A stretch of DNA of 64,000 nt from an uncultured Lachnospiraceae bacterium (GTDB taxonomy: Bacteria; Bacillota; Clostridia; Lachnospirales; Lachnospiraceae). Positions 45,750-53,889 of the stretch are shown here, one piece after another. Position numbers and translations under genes: made by a program. The notes beneath the pieces are model-generated. The model was given only the letters and a program-made list of their open reading frames with translations. It had not been told where the DNA came from and ran no database searches. Every line of letters begins with the position of its first letter. Position 1 is the first letter of the stretch. The stretch covers positions 170,434 through 234,433 of the forward strand of contig CAKRAK010000001.1 of assembly GCA_934294885.1 (NCBI GenBank), given 5' to 3'.

Positions 45750-47210
45750 TTATTCTTCAGTTCCTTCCGAAATCAATGCCATGGCAACCTTTTCCGCCAT
45801 CATTCTTGCTCCTGCTACATTTGGATGAATTCCATCCCACACATAAATATCCCAATTATCTTCCGTCATACTGTGCATATCAATCACCGGATAACCGTTT
45901 TTCTTTCCATATTCCTTCACGAACTCCGCAATTTCCTCAATTCGGTCCGGACGGATGTCATAGGTTGCCGCTAAGCCTGCACATGGTGTGCAAAGATAAA
46001 TCTGAGGCTTAGCCGGAAGACTTTCATATTCTTTAATGGCAGCCTCATAGCTTTCCGCAAATGTATCAATGCCTTTCCAATTAATGCCCTTGGTATCATT
46101 AGTACCAAGCATCATAACAACAATATCTCCGTCAAACTCCTTACTGGCATTACATTCCCATGAATAACGATATGGCTCATCTGCACTATTCATTAATGTA
46201 CTTCCCGGATTACCGAAATTGCCGACTGTATATCCCTCACCTAACAACGCATCCATAACAAGAGGATAATTGGTTGCATCTCTGTTCTCTAATAAGGTTC
46301 CGTAGGTAATACTGTCACCGACACAAGCCACCTTCACAGGCCGTTCCACCTCATAAGGATTATCCAATTCCTTAGAAGCATACCACTGTTTCCGAAGATG
46401 ATCTAAATCCTCTTCGCTCATAGCCTTATAATTGCTTAAGGACGCTACCCACTCATCCTTCAATTCACTTAGAGATTTCCCTGTGTATTTTTCGTAAGCA
46501 TCATCTTTACTGTGATACAGTTCCAATAAGGCATCCTGACCATAAGTATCGGCTAAATACCTGCAAAAAGAAGCAGACATCACACGGTATTTCCACTTTG
46601 TTCCGGGAAATTTGTTATAATTACACTCACTTTCCCATACACCGATATGTGACATTATCAAATCCGCATCCAAACAATAATTGGCACACAGCTTATGAAT
46701 ATCCTCTCCAAAAGAAATGCTGTTATCCATTTCCAAATCACTCAGTGCACAAACTGCCATTCCCTCCTGCAAGGTAAGATTGGAAGACGTTCCAAGAGCT
46801 GCCTTAACAACATCAAGTCCCCAGTTATCACTACCGCTATCCTCCAGTAAGGTAATCTTTACGGTATCCTTATTTTTGGAATTTTTTTCATTAGACTGCA
46901 TATCCAATAACAGCTTTACACCGTCAAATAAAAATTCATCTGCGGACCGGGCTCCGGTCAATTCATCCTTCTTATCTTCCCACTTTTCTTTATCAACCGT
47001 AATCTGATAATTCAAAATTGACATTGTGTACTCTTTGTCTGCTTCCTTGTATTCCGGAACCACCGATTTCAATAATTTTTCTGATATACAGGGAACCTTC
47101 CCTTCAGAAAGCCTTACTCCTTCCGAAGTCTTTTTTCCGCAACCGGTCAGTCCCATTACCGAAATACAAGTTAAAACAAATAAACAATACACACCTCTTC
47201 TTTTTTTCAT
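45750..47210 (-). CDS. SGNH/GDSL-hydrolase lipoprotein
   Basis: 486 residues. A lipoprotein signal ends in L21-T-G-C24. Residues 294-486 are an SGNH esterase domain: CVGDSITYG with S300, MLGTNDTK (369-372) and D459-G-I-H462-P. Residues about 30-290 form a second domain; YRVMSASFCRYLADTYGQDA and a following helix resemble the end of peptidase-MA-like proteins, but no HExxH zinc motif is seen. Likely anchored outside the membrane and removing acyl groups from a glycan. The ATG at 47210 has GGGAG seven bases upstream; a 63-codon upstream extension would run through its promoter and is rejected. Its promoter shares an upstream element with the wzm promoter. Confidence 0.88.
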   Translation of the reverse strand: MKKRRGVYCLFVLTCISVMGLTGCGKKTSEGVRLSEGKVPCISEKLLKSVVPEYKEADKEYTMSILNYQITVDKEKWEDKKDELTGARSADEFLFDGVKLLLDMQSNEKNSKNKDTVKITLLEDSGSDNWGLDVVKAALGTSSNLTLQEGMAVCALSDLEMDNSISFGEDIHKLCANYCLDADLIMSHIGVWESECNYNKFPGTKWKYRVMSASFCRYLADTYGQDALLELYHSKDDAYEKYTGKSLSELKDEWVASLSNYKAMSEEDLDHLRKQWYASKELDNPYEVERPVKVACVGDSITYGTLLENRDATNYPLVMDALLGEGYTVGNFGNPGSTLMNSADEPYRYSWECNASKEFDGDIVVMMLGTNDTKGINWKGIDTFAESYEAAIKEYESLPAKPQIYLCTPCAGLAATYDIRPDRIEEIAEFVKEYGKKNGYPVIDMHSMTEDNWDIYVWDGIHPNVAGARMMAEKVAMALISEGTEE

Positions 47211-47264
47211 TACGATTCTCCCTTGTATAATTTCTTTATCATTCGAAAAATGTACAGTGTTTTT

Positions 47265-47293
47265 ATTATAAACATATAGACATTTTATGTCAA
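47265..47293 (-). promoter_or_regulatory. Promoter of the GDSL lipoprotein gene
   Basis: On the minus strand a consensus TTGACA, a 17-base spacer and TATAAT, about 55 bases before the ATG. GTAAC lies exactly 16 bases before the -35 box, as at the wzm promoter. Confidence 0.88.
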
Positions 47294-47297
47294 ATAT

Positions 47298-47353
47298 CAC
47301 AGCCACGGTGTTACCGCCAAGTACACACAGCCATGGTGTTACCGTCAAGTAAT
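47298..47353. repeat. Two tandem 28-bp repeats upstream of the GDSL promoter
   Basis: Units at 47298-47325 and 47326-47353 are 24 of 28 identical. Each contains a GTTACCG core (plus strand). The nearer unit sits 4 bases from the -35 box; the farther one leads into the 45-bp element. This looks like two adjacent binding sites on one face or 2.7 helical turns apart. Confidence 0.7.
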
Positions 47354-47382
47354 CATTGGCACGTTTTTTATCCGGACGCTTT
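47338..47382 (-). promoter_or_regulatory. Conserved 45-bp upstream element, copy 2
   Basis: Matches 31570-31614 at 39 of 45 positions, including AAAGCGTCCGG, CGTGCCAA and the TTAC-N6-GTAA inverted repeat at its end. Here it lies one 28-base unit further from the promoter than in copy 1, with a partial second site in between. Confidence 0.65.
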
Positions 47383-47400
47383 TGAAAGCTGCCCACCACG

Positions 47401-47445
47401 AAAAAGCTCCTCTGTCCTATTCACTATAGAACAAAGGAGCTTTTT
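47401..47445 (-). terminator. Terminator after the lipid kinase gene
   Basis: AAAAAGCTCCT pairs with AGGAGCTTTTT, with an inner CTAT/ATAG helix and one mismatch between. The A and T runs on both sides make it potentially bidirectional; it lies about 45 bases past the stop codon at 47488. Confidence 0.9.
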
Positions 47446-47487
47446 ATCCAAACACTTTTAACAAAATATAACAAAATAATCCATATA

Positions 47488-48372
47488 CTACTTTCTGATA
47501 AGATTCAGAGCTTTCTTGCAGTTATTAATTACCGCATAAGTAACACTTCCGCCAAATTCACCATCAAAGGTCCAGGCAATAGGTTCCAGACTTTCCACAA
47601 TAATTTTCCCGGTCTTAAACTGATACATGTATTCCGGATTCGTCTCTCCCATAAAGTATGAGGTTACCGTAGCCTGCAGGTCAATGGGATTTGTTGGGTA
47701 TTTTACAAACAAAGCTTCAAACAAACCATCATCAAACTCTGCCAGTTTTGCATTTGGCGTTGGTAATCCACCAATCTGAGATGCATTTGTAACCATGCCA
47801 ATGATAAAATCGTCCTCTATTGTATTCCCATCATAGGTAATCTTCATGTGATAAGGCTCCAAACTTCCAATTTTCTTTACAGCCTCCAATACATAGGCCG
47901 CATGTCCGATATTATTTTTGATTTCCTGAGGTGTCGTGTAGGTTACTTCCGTAAATGCACCAAAGGCAGCTACATAACTGAAATAATCACCATTAAAAGA
48001 ACCGATGTCCGTAGGAACCGGATTATATTTTAAAATTCTTTTTGTTGCACGTATCGGATCTCTTGGAATACCTAAGCTACAGGCAAAATCATTGGTCGTT
48101 CCACAAGGAATATAACCGATTGGCGTATCACATCCGCACTTCATACAACCCTGCGCCACCTCATCCATAGTTCCGTCTCCACCGGCACATACAATCAAAT
48201 CATAAAGCCAACCCTCTTCCGACACAATTCGGGTTGCATCTCCCTTAGACTGGGTTGGATAAACCCGGACATTATAATCTGCCTTCACAAACAAATCAAC
48301 AATTTCAAAAAGCTTAGAACGAATCGCCCTCTTTCCTGCAGAGGGATTAATCACAAACAAAAGATTCTTCAT
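47488..48372 (-). CDS. Diacylglycerol kinase-like lipid kinase (DagK/YegS family)
   Basis: 294 residues, usual for the family. LFVINPSAGKRAIRSKL at the start, VCAGGDGTMDEVAQG as the ATP-binding GGDGT motif, PIGYIPCGTTNDFACSLGI, and a beta-rich second domain with a final TFDGEFGG. It phosphorylates a lipid such as diacylglycerol or undecaprenol at the membrane inner face. Undecaprenol recycling would feed the glycan locus, but the usual Gram-positive undecaprenol kinase belongs to another family, so diacylglycerol is more likely. AAGGAG lies five bases upstream. The 5' untranslated region contains palindromic repeat copy 2. Confidence 0.88.
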   Translation of the reverse strand: MKNLLFVINPSAGKRAIRSKLFEIVDLFVKADYNVRVYPTQSKGDATRIVSEEGWLYDLIVCAGGDGTMDEVAQGCMKCGCDTPIGYIPCGTTNDFACSLGIPRDPIRATKRILKYNPVPTDIGSFNGDYFSYVAAFGAFTEVTYTTPQEIKNNIGHAAYVLEAVKKIGSLEPYHMKITYDGNTIEDDFIIGMVTNASQIGGLPTPNAKLAEFDDGLFEALFVKYPTNPIDLQATVTSYFMGETNPEYMYQFKTGKIIVESLEPIAWTFDGEFGGSVTYAVINNCKKALNLIRK

Positions 48373-48389
48373 AGTCTCTCCTTTTATAA

Positions 48390-48512
48390 TGGATATTCAT
48401 TAGGCGTTTGCGAAACGCTTTATATCTTTTCAGCTTGTGAAAATTAATATGGATATATTGCACAATTGATATCGGTTATTGAGCGTTTCGCAATTACCAG
48501 TGGATATTCATT
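48390..48512. repeat. Palindromic repeat element flanked by 12-bp direct repeats (copy 2)
   Basis: Outer arms TTGCGAAACGCTT (48408-48420) and GAGCGTTTCGCAA (48481-48493) match at 12 of 13 positions; inner arms begin TTGTG and end GCACAA, as in copy 1 at 12101-12345, but the long central arms are absent. The direct repeat TGGATATTCATT lies at 48390-48401 and 48501-48512. The element stands between queC and the lipid kinase gene, in the likely leader of the latter. Confidence 0.75.
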
Positions 48513-48545
48513 CATGACATTCCAAATATACACATAAGTATAGAT

Positions 48546-48574
48546 AATATAACATAAAAGGCAATGTGAAACAA
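48546..48574 (-). promoter_or_regulatory. Possible promoter of the lipid kinase gene
   Basis: On the minus strand TTGTTT, a 17-base spacer and TATATT directly after the queC stop. If real, the transcript leader contains the whole palindromic repeat. Confidence 0.4.
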
Positions 48575-48580
48575 CAAAAT

Positions 48581-49255
48581 CTACTGTTTATATCTCTTTA
48601 AAAATTCATCATAGCCTTGATTTCTTAATTTACAGCTTGGACAATGACCGCATCCGGAACCCTTTATTCCGTTATAACAGGTAAGAGTTTCATTCCGAAC
48701 CAGGTCAAGTCCGCCTAAATCATCTGCCAGCTTCCATGTATCTGCCTTGTCAATCCACATTAACGGAGTTTCAATACAGAAATTGTAATCCATAGCAAGA
48801 TTCAGGGTTGTATTCAGGGATTTAATAAATACATCCCTGCAATCCGGATATCCCGAAAAATCACTTTGGGAAACACCGGTAATTAAATCTGTAATCCCTC
48901 TTTGCTTTGCAAAAACAGCGGCAAAGGTAAGAAATAACATATTTCTTCCGTCCACAACACTATTCGGTGCCCCTTCCGTTGGTGCATTTTCATCCACCTC
49001 TATATCCTTTCTTGTCAAAGAATTCGGTGCTAACTGATTCAACAATGACATATCCATTACATGCCACTCAACATTTAACCTTGATGCAATTTTCTTTGCA
49101 CAATCCAGCTCTAATTTGTGCCGCTGTCCGTAGTCAAAGGAAACCGCAACTACCTCATCATATCGCTTCAACGCCCACAAAAGGCAGGTTGTACTGTCCT
49201 GTCCTCCGCTAAACACAACCAATGCCGCATTTTTATTTCTTGTATTCATCTTCAT
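48581..49255 (-). CDS. queC: 7-cyano-7-deazaguanine synthase
   Basis: 224 residues. ATP-dependent conversion of 7-carboxy-7-deazaguanine to preQ0 for queuosine. Pyrophosphatase-type loop VVFSGGQDSTTCLLWAL near the start, VDGRNMLFLTFAA in the middle, and four zinc-binding cysteines near the end (C-x8-C-x2-C-x2-C in CYNGIKGSGCGHCPSC). GGGAGGT lies six bases before the ATG. Last gene of the queD-queE-folE-queC operon, 19 bases after folE. Confidence 0.97.
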   Translation of the reverse strand: MKMNTRNKNAALVVFSGGQDSTTCLLWALKRYDEVVAVSFDYGQRHKLELDCAKKIASRLNVEWHVMDMSLLNQLAPNSLTRKDIEVDENAPTEGAPNSVVDGRNMLFLTFAAVFAKQRGITDLITGVSQSDFSGYPDCRDVFIKSLNTTLNLAMDYNFCIETPLMWIDKADTWKLADDLGGLDLVRNETLTCYNGIKGSGCGHCPSCKLRNQGYDEFLKRYKQ

Positions 49256-49274
49256 AACATTACCTCCCTGGCTT

Positions 49275-49853
49275 TTATTTATTTAGAAGCAAAAATTTAT
49301 TTTGCAGTTCTGTATTTTCTTTAAACTGTCCTTTGTAAGTCGTGGTAATTGTCTTTGCAGATGGCTTTTTAATGCCTCTGGCTGTCATACAGCTATGATT
49401 TCCTTCAATATATACCGCAACATCCTCAGAACCGGTAGCCATACTGATAACCTCTGCAATATCCGTTCCGATTCTTTCCTGCAGCTGCAGCCGTTTTGCC
49501 ACCATATCTGCAATTCTTGCAATTTTGCTAAGTCCGATTACCTTTCCGTGAGGAAGATATGCCACAGTAACCTTCATGTCATACATTAATGCCATATGAT
49601 GTTCACAGTAGCTGAAAACTTCAATATCCTTTACCAGCACCATATTCTCCGATGTATCCTCCGGCACCTCGAAGCTTTTGGAAAACATCCTGGCGATTTC
49701 ATCATTGGTATAATTCATTCCTTCAAACACTTCTGCATACATTCGTGCCACACGATCCGGTGTTTCTTTTAAACCATCCCGATCCGGGTCATCTCCTAAT
49801 GCAATTAAAATTCCCCTTATATGCTCTTTTATTGCCTCCTGGTCAATTGCCAT
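49275..49853 (-). CDS. folE: GTP cyclohydrolase I
   Basis: 192 residues. Opens GTP to dihydroneopterin triphosphate, first step of both folate and queuosine synthesis. Seen: DGLKETPDRVARMY, the zinc ligands C83 and H86 in FSYCEHHMAL, GLSKIARI, and EGNHSCMTARG with the third ligand. The ATG at 49853 has AGGAGG seven bases upstream; a 15-codon extension further upstream is rejected. Its place inside the que operon points to a main role in queuosine precursor supply. Confidence 0.97.
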   Translation of the reverse strand: MAIDQEAIKEHIRGILIALGDDPDRDGLKETPDRVARMYAEVFEGMNYTNDEIARMFSKSFEVPEDTSENMVLVKDIEVFSYCEHHMALMYDMKVTVAYLPHGKVIGLSKIARIADMVAKRLQLQERIGTDIAEVISMATGSEDVAVYIEGNHSCMTARGIKKPSAKTITTTYKGQFKENTELQNKFLLLNK

Positions 49854-49870
49854 TTTATTTCCTCCTATCA

Positions 49871-50560
49871 TCAAACCCCTTTTTGTTCCGGGTCCCATAT
49901 AAACTTGTGAAGCTGTAATTGAAGGTTTACACCATTCAAATTATGTTCTATCAAAAATTCAACAATCTCTTTTGGATCAATCTTTCCGAAACATGGACTA
50001 TAATAAATACCACAGCCTTTTTCAATCAAATGATACTGTTCCACAACCTGCAGTCCCATTTCCAAATCCTTCTTACTGCCAACAACAAACTTTACCGTAT
50101 CCTGTTTTCGCAGATTTTTATAATTATCCGGATACATATATTGTTCCATACCACTGACACCGGTTTTGTAATCCAGTGTCATGACTACATGAGAAAACTC
50201 AAAAAACGGCTTTATATCAACACTTCCGTTTGTTTCAATCTCAATTCTGTAATCCAACTCATCTGTTTCCGTTTTTTCTTTGCAGATTCTTTTTTCCAGT
50301 AAAGTTAAAAGCTCCTTCATATCCCTTTGCAAAAGAGGTTCTCCACCTGTTAATGTTACATTCTTTATTCCTTTGGAAAATATTATGTCAACCAACTGGG
50401 CAGGTGTATATTCCTCATACCGCACCTCTTTTTCATTTGCCCACTTCGTATCACAATATTCGCAATTCAGATTACATCCGGCAAATCGGACAAAGTAAGC
50501 CAGCTGCCCGGCTTTTTTTCCTTCCCCATTGATGCTGACAAACTGTTCTACTACTTTCAT
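49871..50560 (-). CDS. queE: 7-carboxy-7-deazaguanine synthase (radical SAM)
   Basis: 229 residues. Converts 6-carboxytetrahydropterin to 7-carboxy-7-deazaguanine with an iron-sulfur cluster. The cluster motif C29-x3-C33-x2-C36 is in FAGCNLNCEYCDTKWA, preceded by FVSINGEGKKAGQLAYFVRF, with VTLTGGEPLLQ after it. The ATG at 50560 stands one base after the queD stop, so translation is coupled; a GTG seven codons earlier lies within queD and is rejected. Confidence 0.96.
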   Translation of the reverse strand: MKVVEQFVSINGEGKKAGQLAYFVRFAGCNLNCEYCDTKWANEKEVRYEEYTPAQLVDIIFSKGIKNVTLTGGEPLLQRDMKELLTLLEKRICKEKTETDELDYRIEIETNGSVDIKPFFEFSHVVMTLDYKTGVSGMEQYMYPDNYKNLRKQDTVKFVVGSKKDLEMGLQVVEQYHLIEKGCGIYYSPCFGKIDPKEIVEFLIEHNLNGVNLQLQLHKFIWDPEQKGV

Positions 50561-50561
50561 A

Positions 50562-50981
50562 CTATCTGCTATACCCTGCACAATTATTGGGTGTTTCGTA
50601 CACCTTGACTAAAACAACCTGATAATCCTTTCCTTCCATTTCATCATAAAAATACTTTGCAAGATTTTCCGCAGTCGGACGGAAGGGAAGCTCCACGATT
50701 GCAAAATCTTCCTCCAACAAAGCCTCTTTTGTCTTAGCCCTTAAGCTGTTTTCCTCGATAATCAGACTATGATCCAAGGCTTCTGCCAATTCTTTCAAAT
50801 CCGACTTCAAGGTTTTAAAATCTACAACCATACCCCGGGTCTGTCCCTGAGCTTCCACTTCATCTGACGCAACCGTTACCTCCACGGTCCATCTGTGACC
50901 ATGAATATTGCTGCATTTACCATGATATCCTTTTAAAAAATGTGCGCTGTCAAAGCAGGCACTGGTCTGTAATGTATACAT
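50562..50981 (-). CDS. queD: 6-carboxy-5,6,7,8-tetrahydropterin synthase
   Basis: 139 residues. Converts dihydroneopterin triphosphate to 6-carboxytetrahydropterin. Zinc histidines H14, H27 and H29 and catalytic C23 lie in FDSAHFLKG and GKCSNIHGHRW; DFKTLK, LDHSLI and PTAENLAKYF follow. AAGGA lies five bases before the ATG. First gene of the operon; about 130 bases of untranslated leader precede it. Confidence 0.96.
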   Translation of the reverse strand: MYTLQTSACFDSAHFLKGYHGKCSNIHGHRWTVEVTVASDEVEAQGQTRGMVVDFKTLKSDLKELAEALDHSLIIEENSLRAKTKEALLEEDFAIVELPFRPTAENLAKYFYDEMEGKDYQVVLVKVYETPNNCAGYSR

Positions 50982-51110
50982 ATGCTTCCTTTCTCTTTTC
51001 CAAAATACACTTCTTGCAAACTATGAGACACACTCTTTGTGAGTTTCTCACCGTTATAGCGGCAGTCATCAAGATATCGTGTGGGCACGTACCCTGGCCC
51101 GCTGCTACAC
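50982..51110 (-). promoter_or_regulatory. Structured leader of the queD operon, class unknown
   Basis: The 129 bases between the thrC terminator and queD contain several possible stems on the minus strand: GGGC...GCCC near 51085, AGCGG with CCGCT, CCG-CTATAA-CGG, GTGAG-AAA-CTCAC, and an overlapping TGAGA...TCTCA with AACT...AGTT that would compete. I could not match it to the preQ1-I, preQ1-II or tetrahydrofolate riboswitch consensus as I recall them. A regulatory leader is plausible from position; no clear promoter was found. Confidence 0.35.
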
Positions 51111-51150
51111 GTAAAAACGCTTACATCCAGAGACCCTGAATGTAAGCGCA
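51111..51150 (-). terminator. Terminator after thrC
   Basis: On the minus strand a 13-bp stem (CGCTTACATTCAG / CTGGATGTAAGCG, one G-U pair) with a five-base loop, then five T residues. It lies about 70 bases past the thrC stop. Confidence 0.93.
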
Positions 51151-51220
51151 ATTATGTCTTATATTTCAGTCCTGGTTTTATTTATAGACAGGATGGTACT
51201 AACGAACTGTCTGATTCTTT

Positions 51221-52708
51221 TTATAAACCTAAAATGTTACGCACTGTAGCTTCCATTTCACTCTTATCACATACCGTATCATGTAAAATCTTAGCACTTC
51301 TGATATCTTCGATTGCCTGAGGAATCTTAACACCTGATAATTTGTTAAGCTCATCCACCAATTCAAAATCTCCCTGTGCCGCATACTTAGGGTCAATTGC
51401 TTCCATAACACTTCTTGTAAACTTATATGGACTTGCAGTAGATGCGATTACGGCAGGTGTTGTATCAGATGTCTTTGCTACATATTTGTCGTATACGGTA
51501 GCTGCAACTGCTGTATGGGTATCCATGATATAACCCTCTTCGTCATATACCTTCTTAATGGTATCCGCACATTCCTGTTCAGTTGCATAACCACCTGCAA
51601 ACTCAGAAAGATTCTTCTTCATCTCATCTGTAATCTCGTATTTACCCTCTGTGGTCAAAGCCTGCATCAGCTCTGCATTCTTTCCGGCATCGTCGCCTGC
51701 AATTTTATAGATCAATCGTTCCAGATTACTTGAAATCAAAATATCCATAGACGGAGAAGTCGTTAAGATAAATTCACGATTCTTATCATATACACCGGTC
51801 TCAAAGAAATCAAACAATACTTTGTTCTCGTTCGATGCACAAATAAATTTGGCAACTGGCAGTCCCATCTCTTTTGCATAGTACGCTGCTAAAATATTAC
51901 CAAAGTTACCGGTAGGAACTACAACATTGATTTTCTCTCCTGCCTGAATGGTTCCGTTGGCAACCAAACGACTATAGGCATATACATAATATACCATCTG
52001 AGGAACCAAACGTCCGATATTGATAGAATTTGCAGATGAGAACTGATATCCCTTCTGATCCATCTCTTTTGCAAGTTCTTTGTTATTAAACATATTCTTA
52101 ACACCGGTCTGGGCATCATCAAAGTTACCAATGATACCTACAACAGAAGTATTATCGCCCTTCTGTGTTACCATCTGCTTTTCCTGTATTGGACTGACAC
52201 CGTTTTTAGGATAAAAAACAATAATTTTTGTTCCCGGCACATCTGCAAAACCAGCCAAGGCAGCTTTTCCTGTATCTCCTGAAGTTGCGGTTAAGATTAC
52301 AATGTCATTCTTGATATGATTCTTCTTCGCTGATGTAACCAGTAAATAAGGAAGAATCGATAATGCCATATCCTTAAATGCAATTGTAGAACCATGGAAT
52401 AACTCAAGATAATTGGCACCTGCCTTTTTAACGAGGGGTGCAATCTCCGGTGTATCAAACTTTTGGTCATATGCATGATCGATACAATATTTTAACTCAT
52501 CCTCTGTAAAATCAGTTAACATTCTGCTCATTACTTCATAAGCAACTTCCTGATAAGTCATCTTTGATAACTGTGTAAAATCCACATCTAAGTCTGGTAT
52601 ATGATCCGGCACAAACAATCCGCCATTCTCTGCCAAACCCTTTAATATTGCCAAGGATGCGGTTGCTGTCTCTTCATTATTACGTGTACTCTTGTAAATT
52701 ACTGCCAT
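51221..52708 (-). CDS. thrC: Threonine synthase
   Basis: 495 residues, typical of the longer class of threonine synthases. PLP-dependent conversion of O-phosphohomoserine to threonine. Seen: Y-K-S-T-R at the start, ENGGLFVPD, the PLP lysine K112 in HGSTIAFKDMALS, TATSGDTGKAALAGF for cofactor phosphate binding, and VPTGNFGNILAAYYAK. GGGG lies eight bases before the ATG and a TATAAT at 52733-52738 (minus strand) may be its -10 box. Monocistronic with its own terminator. Confidence 0.96.
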   Translation of the reverse strand: MAVIYKSTRNNEETATASLAILKGLAENGGLFVPDHIPDLDVDFTQLSKMTYQEVAYEVMSRMLTDFTEDELKYCIDHAYDQKFDTPEIAPLVKKAGANYLELFHGSTIAFKDMALSILPYLLVTSAKKNHIKNDIVILTATSGDTGKAALAGFADVPGTKIIVFYPKNGVSPIQEKQMVTQKGDNTSVVGIIGNFDDAQTGVKNMFNNKELAKEMDQKGYQFSSANSINIGRLVPQMVYYVYAYSRLVANGTIQAGEKINVVVPTGNFGNILAAYYAKEMGLPVAKFICASNENKVLFDFFETGVYDKNREFILTTSPSMDILISSNLERLIYKIAGDDAGKNAELMQALTTEGKYEITDEMKKNLSEFAGGYATEQECADTIKKVYDEEGYIMDTHTAVAATVYDKYVAKTSDTTPAVIASTASPYKFTRSVMEAIDPKYAAQGDFELVDELNKLSGVKIPQAIEDIRSAKILHDTVCDKSEMEATVRNILGL

Positions 52709-52775
52709 TTTTCTATCCCCTTTTCTTATGTTATTATATCTTTATCACATTCATTGCAGTTATGCAAGTATTTTT

Positions 52776-53672
52776 CTAGTCATATAGGAACACTTCCATA
52801 CTTCGTCTTCCCCACCGGACTGCTTCCGCATGGGTATAGAAAAACATATCGATATGATTTCCTTTGATGGCTCCACCAACGTCTTCCGCCACGTACACCT
52901 GTCCGTTAATGACAAGACGGGTACCAAAGGGAATCACGCTGGTATCAACCGCAACCGTTCGATTGGAAGTAGGAACCGTACCACTTGCTGTTCGGTTCCG
53001 TCCGGAATAAACACCACAACAGACTCTACAGGTACAGTAGGCCGTAATACTGAAAATTCCAAGACTGGCACCATGATGATCCGCCAAAATCCGTTCTCCG
53101 ATTGCTCCACCGTTTGATGCAGTCGCACCGGAGCCTAAGTCACTGCTGTCTCCTACATCTATCGTACCTCCATTCAAATCTCTTTGTAAAATGGAAGCCG
53201 CAATCTGCTGTACTCTTTCATGTCTTGCTGCCTCTGCAGCAGCGGCCGCTGCTTCTGCCTGTGCAATTGCTCTTTTGGCATCTTCCTCCTGTTGCTTTTT
53301 GGCATCCTCATATGCCAGCATGCCGGAAGACCAGTTTTCCATCGCCACAACATCATTTTTTTTACGAATCTCTTCCATCTGCTGTTCTTCGTAATAAGAA
53401 TCCAGGTAATCCATCTGTGCAAGATGTACATCATCCAAATATCCGTATTTCATTGTGTCATAATCCACCTTCTGGACCCGGGACATAGTTTTCACCTCTG
53501 ATGCACTCTGACTGTAATATAGATTGTCGGCAGCACTGGAAAGACTTACCAGTTTTCCCGGAAGCTCTCCTGACTTTATGACTACCCTGTATCCAATCAA
53601 ACCAATTACAATCGCTGTTCCAATCAGAATCAATATCCCAATTACCGTGGACATTTTCAATCGTTTCTTCAT
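52776..53672 (-). CDS. Secreted 3D-domain cell wall protein
   Basis: 298 residues. A signal anchor at about 9-28, a long helical middle (residues 80-165, rich in Ala, Glu and Gln and likely coiled), and a C-terminal 3D domain at about 205-298. The domain has SITAYCTCRVCCG, VAVDTSVIPFGTRL and EDVGGAIKGNHIDMFF, including the three aspartates that name it and that form the active site of MltA-like lytic transglycosylases. Probably outside the membrane and acting on peptidoglycan. Has a strong promoter; the ribosome binding site (AAGG) is weak. Confidence 0.9.
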   Translation of the reverse strand: MKKRLKMSTVIGILILIGTAIVIGLIGYRVVIKSGELPGKLVSLSSAADNLYYSQSASEVKTMSRVQKVDYDTMKYGYLDDVHLAQMDYLDSYYEEQQMEEIRKKNDVVAMENWSSGMLAYEDAKKQQEEDAKRAIAQAEAAAAAAEAARHERVQQIAASILQRDLNGGTIDVGDSSDLGSGATASNGGAIGERILADHHGASLGIFSITAYCTCRVCCGVYSGRNRTASGTVPTSNRTVAVDTSVIPFGTRLVINGQVYVAEDVGGAIKGNHIDMFFYTHAEAVRWGRRSMEVFLYD

Positions 53673-53727
53673 AAGATATCGCCTTTTTATCCATTATAAC
53701 TGCCTGTAACGATACACAGTTATTATA

Positions 53728-53756
53728 ATTATAAATTTTATACCAATAAAGGTCAA
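53728..53756 (-). promoter_or_regulatory. Promoter of the 3D-domain protein gene
   Basis: On the minus strand TTGACC, a 17-base spacer and TATAAT, about 55 bases before the ATG. It is divergent from the promoter at 53773-53801. Confidence 0.82.
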
Positions 53757-53772
53757 GTTTTTCATTTAATAT

Positions 53773-53801
53773 TTGCTTTTTTTACCAATCCCTTTTATCA
53801 T
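53773..53801 (+). promoter_or_regulatory. Possible promoter of the AP2/HNH-like gene
   Basis: TTGCTT, a 17-base spacer and TATCAT on the plus strand, about 90 bases before the ATG at 53890. Confidence 0.5.
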
Positions 53802-53889
53802 AAAAATGAAATACCGATACCACTGAATATGACAAAAGCAGGTACTCCTGTGTGTTTTCAGCAAAAATCAAAGAAAACGAGGAACGAAT

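Noticed and set aside
47298..47382. Tandem 28-bp repeats as a CRISPR array
   Set aside because: The two units are directly adjacent with no spacer, only two exist, and no cas genes are present.
47211..47399. 63-codon N-terminal extension of the GDSL lipoprotein
   Set aside because: It spans the promoter and the tandem repeats; the lipoprotein signal peptide begins at 47210.
50982..51110. Calling the queD leader a preQ1-I riboswitch
   Set aside because: The short stem-loop plus A-rich tail of preQ1-I is not visible; kept only as an unclassified leader.
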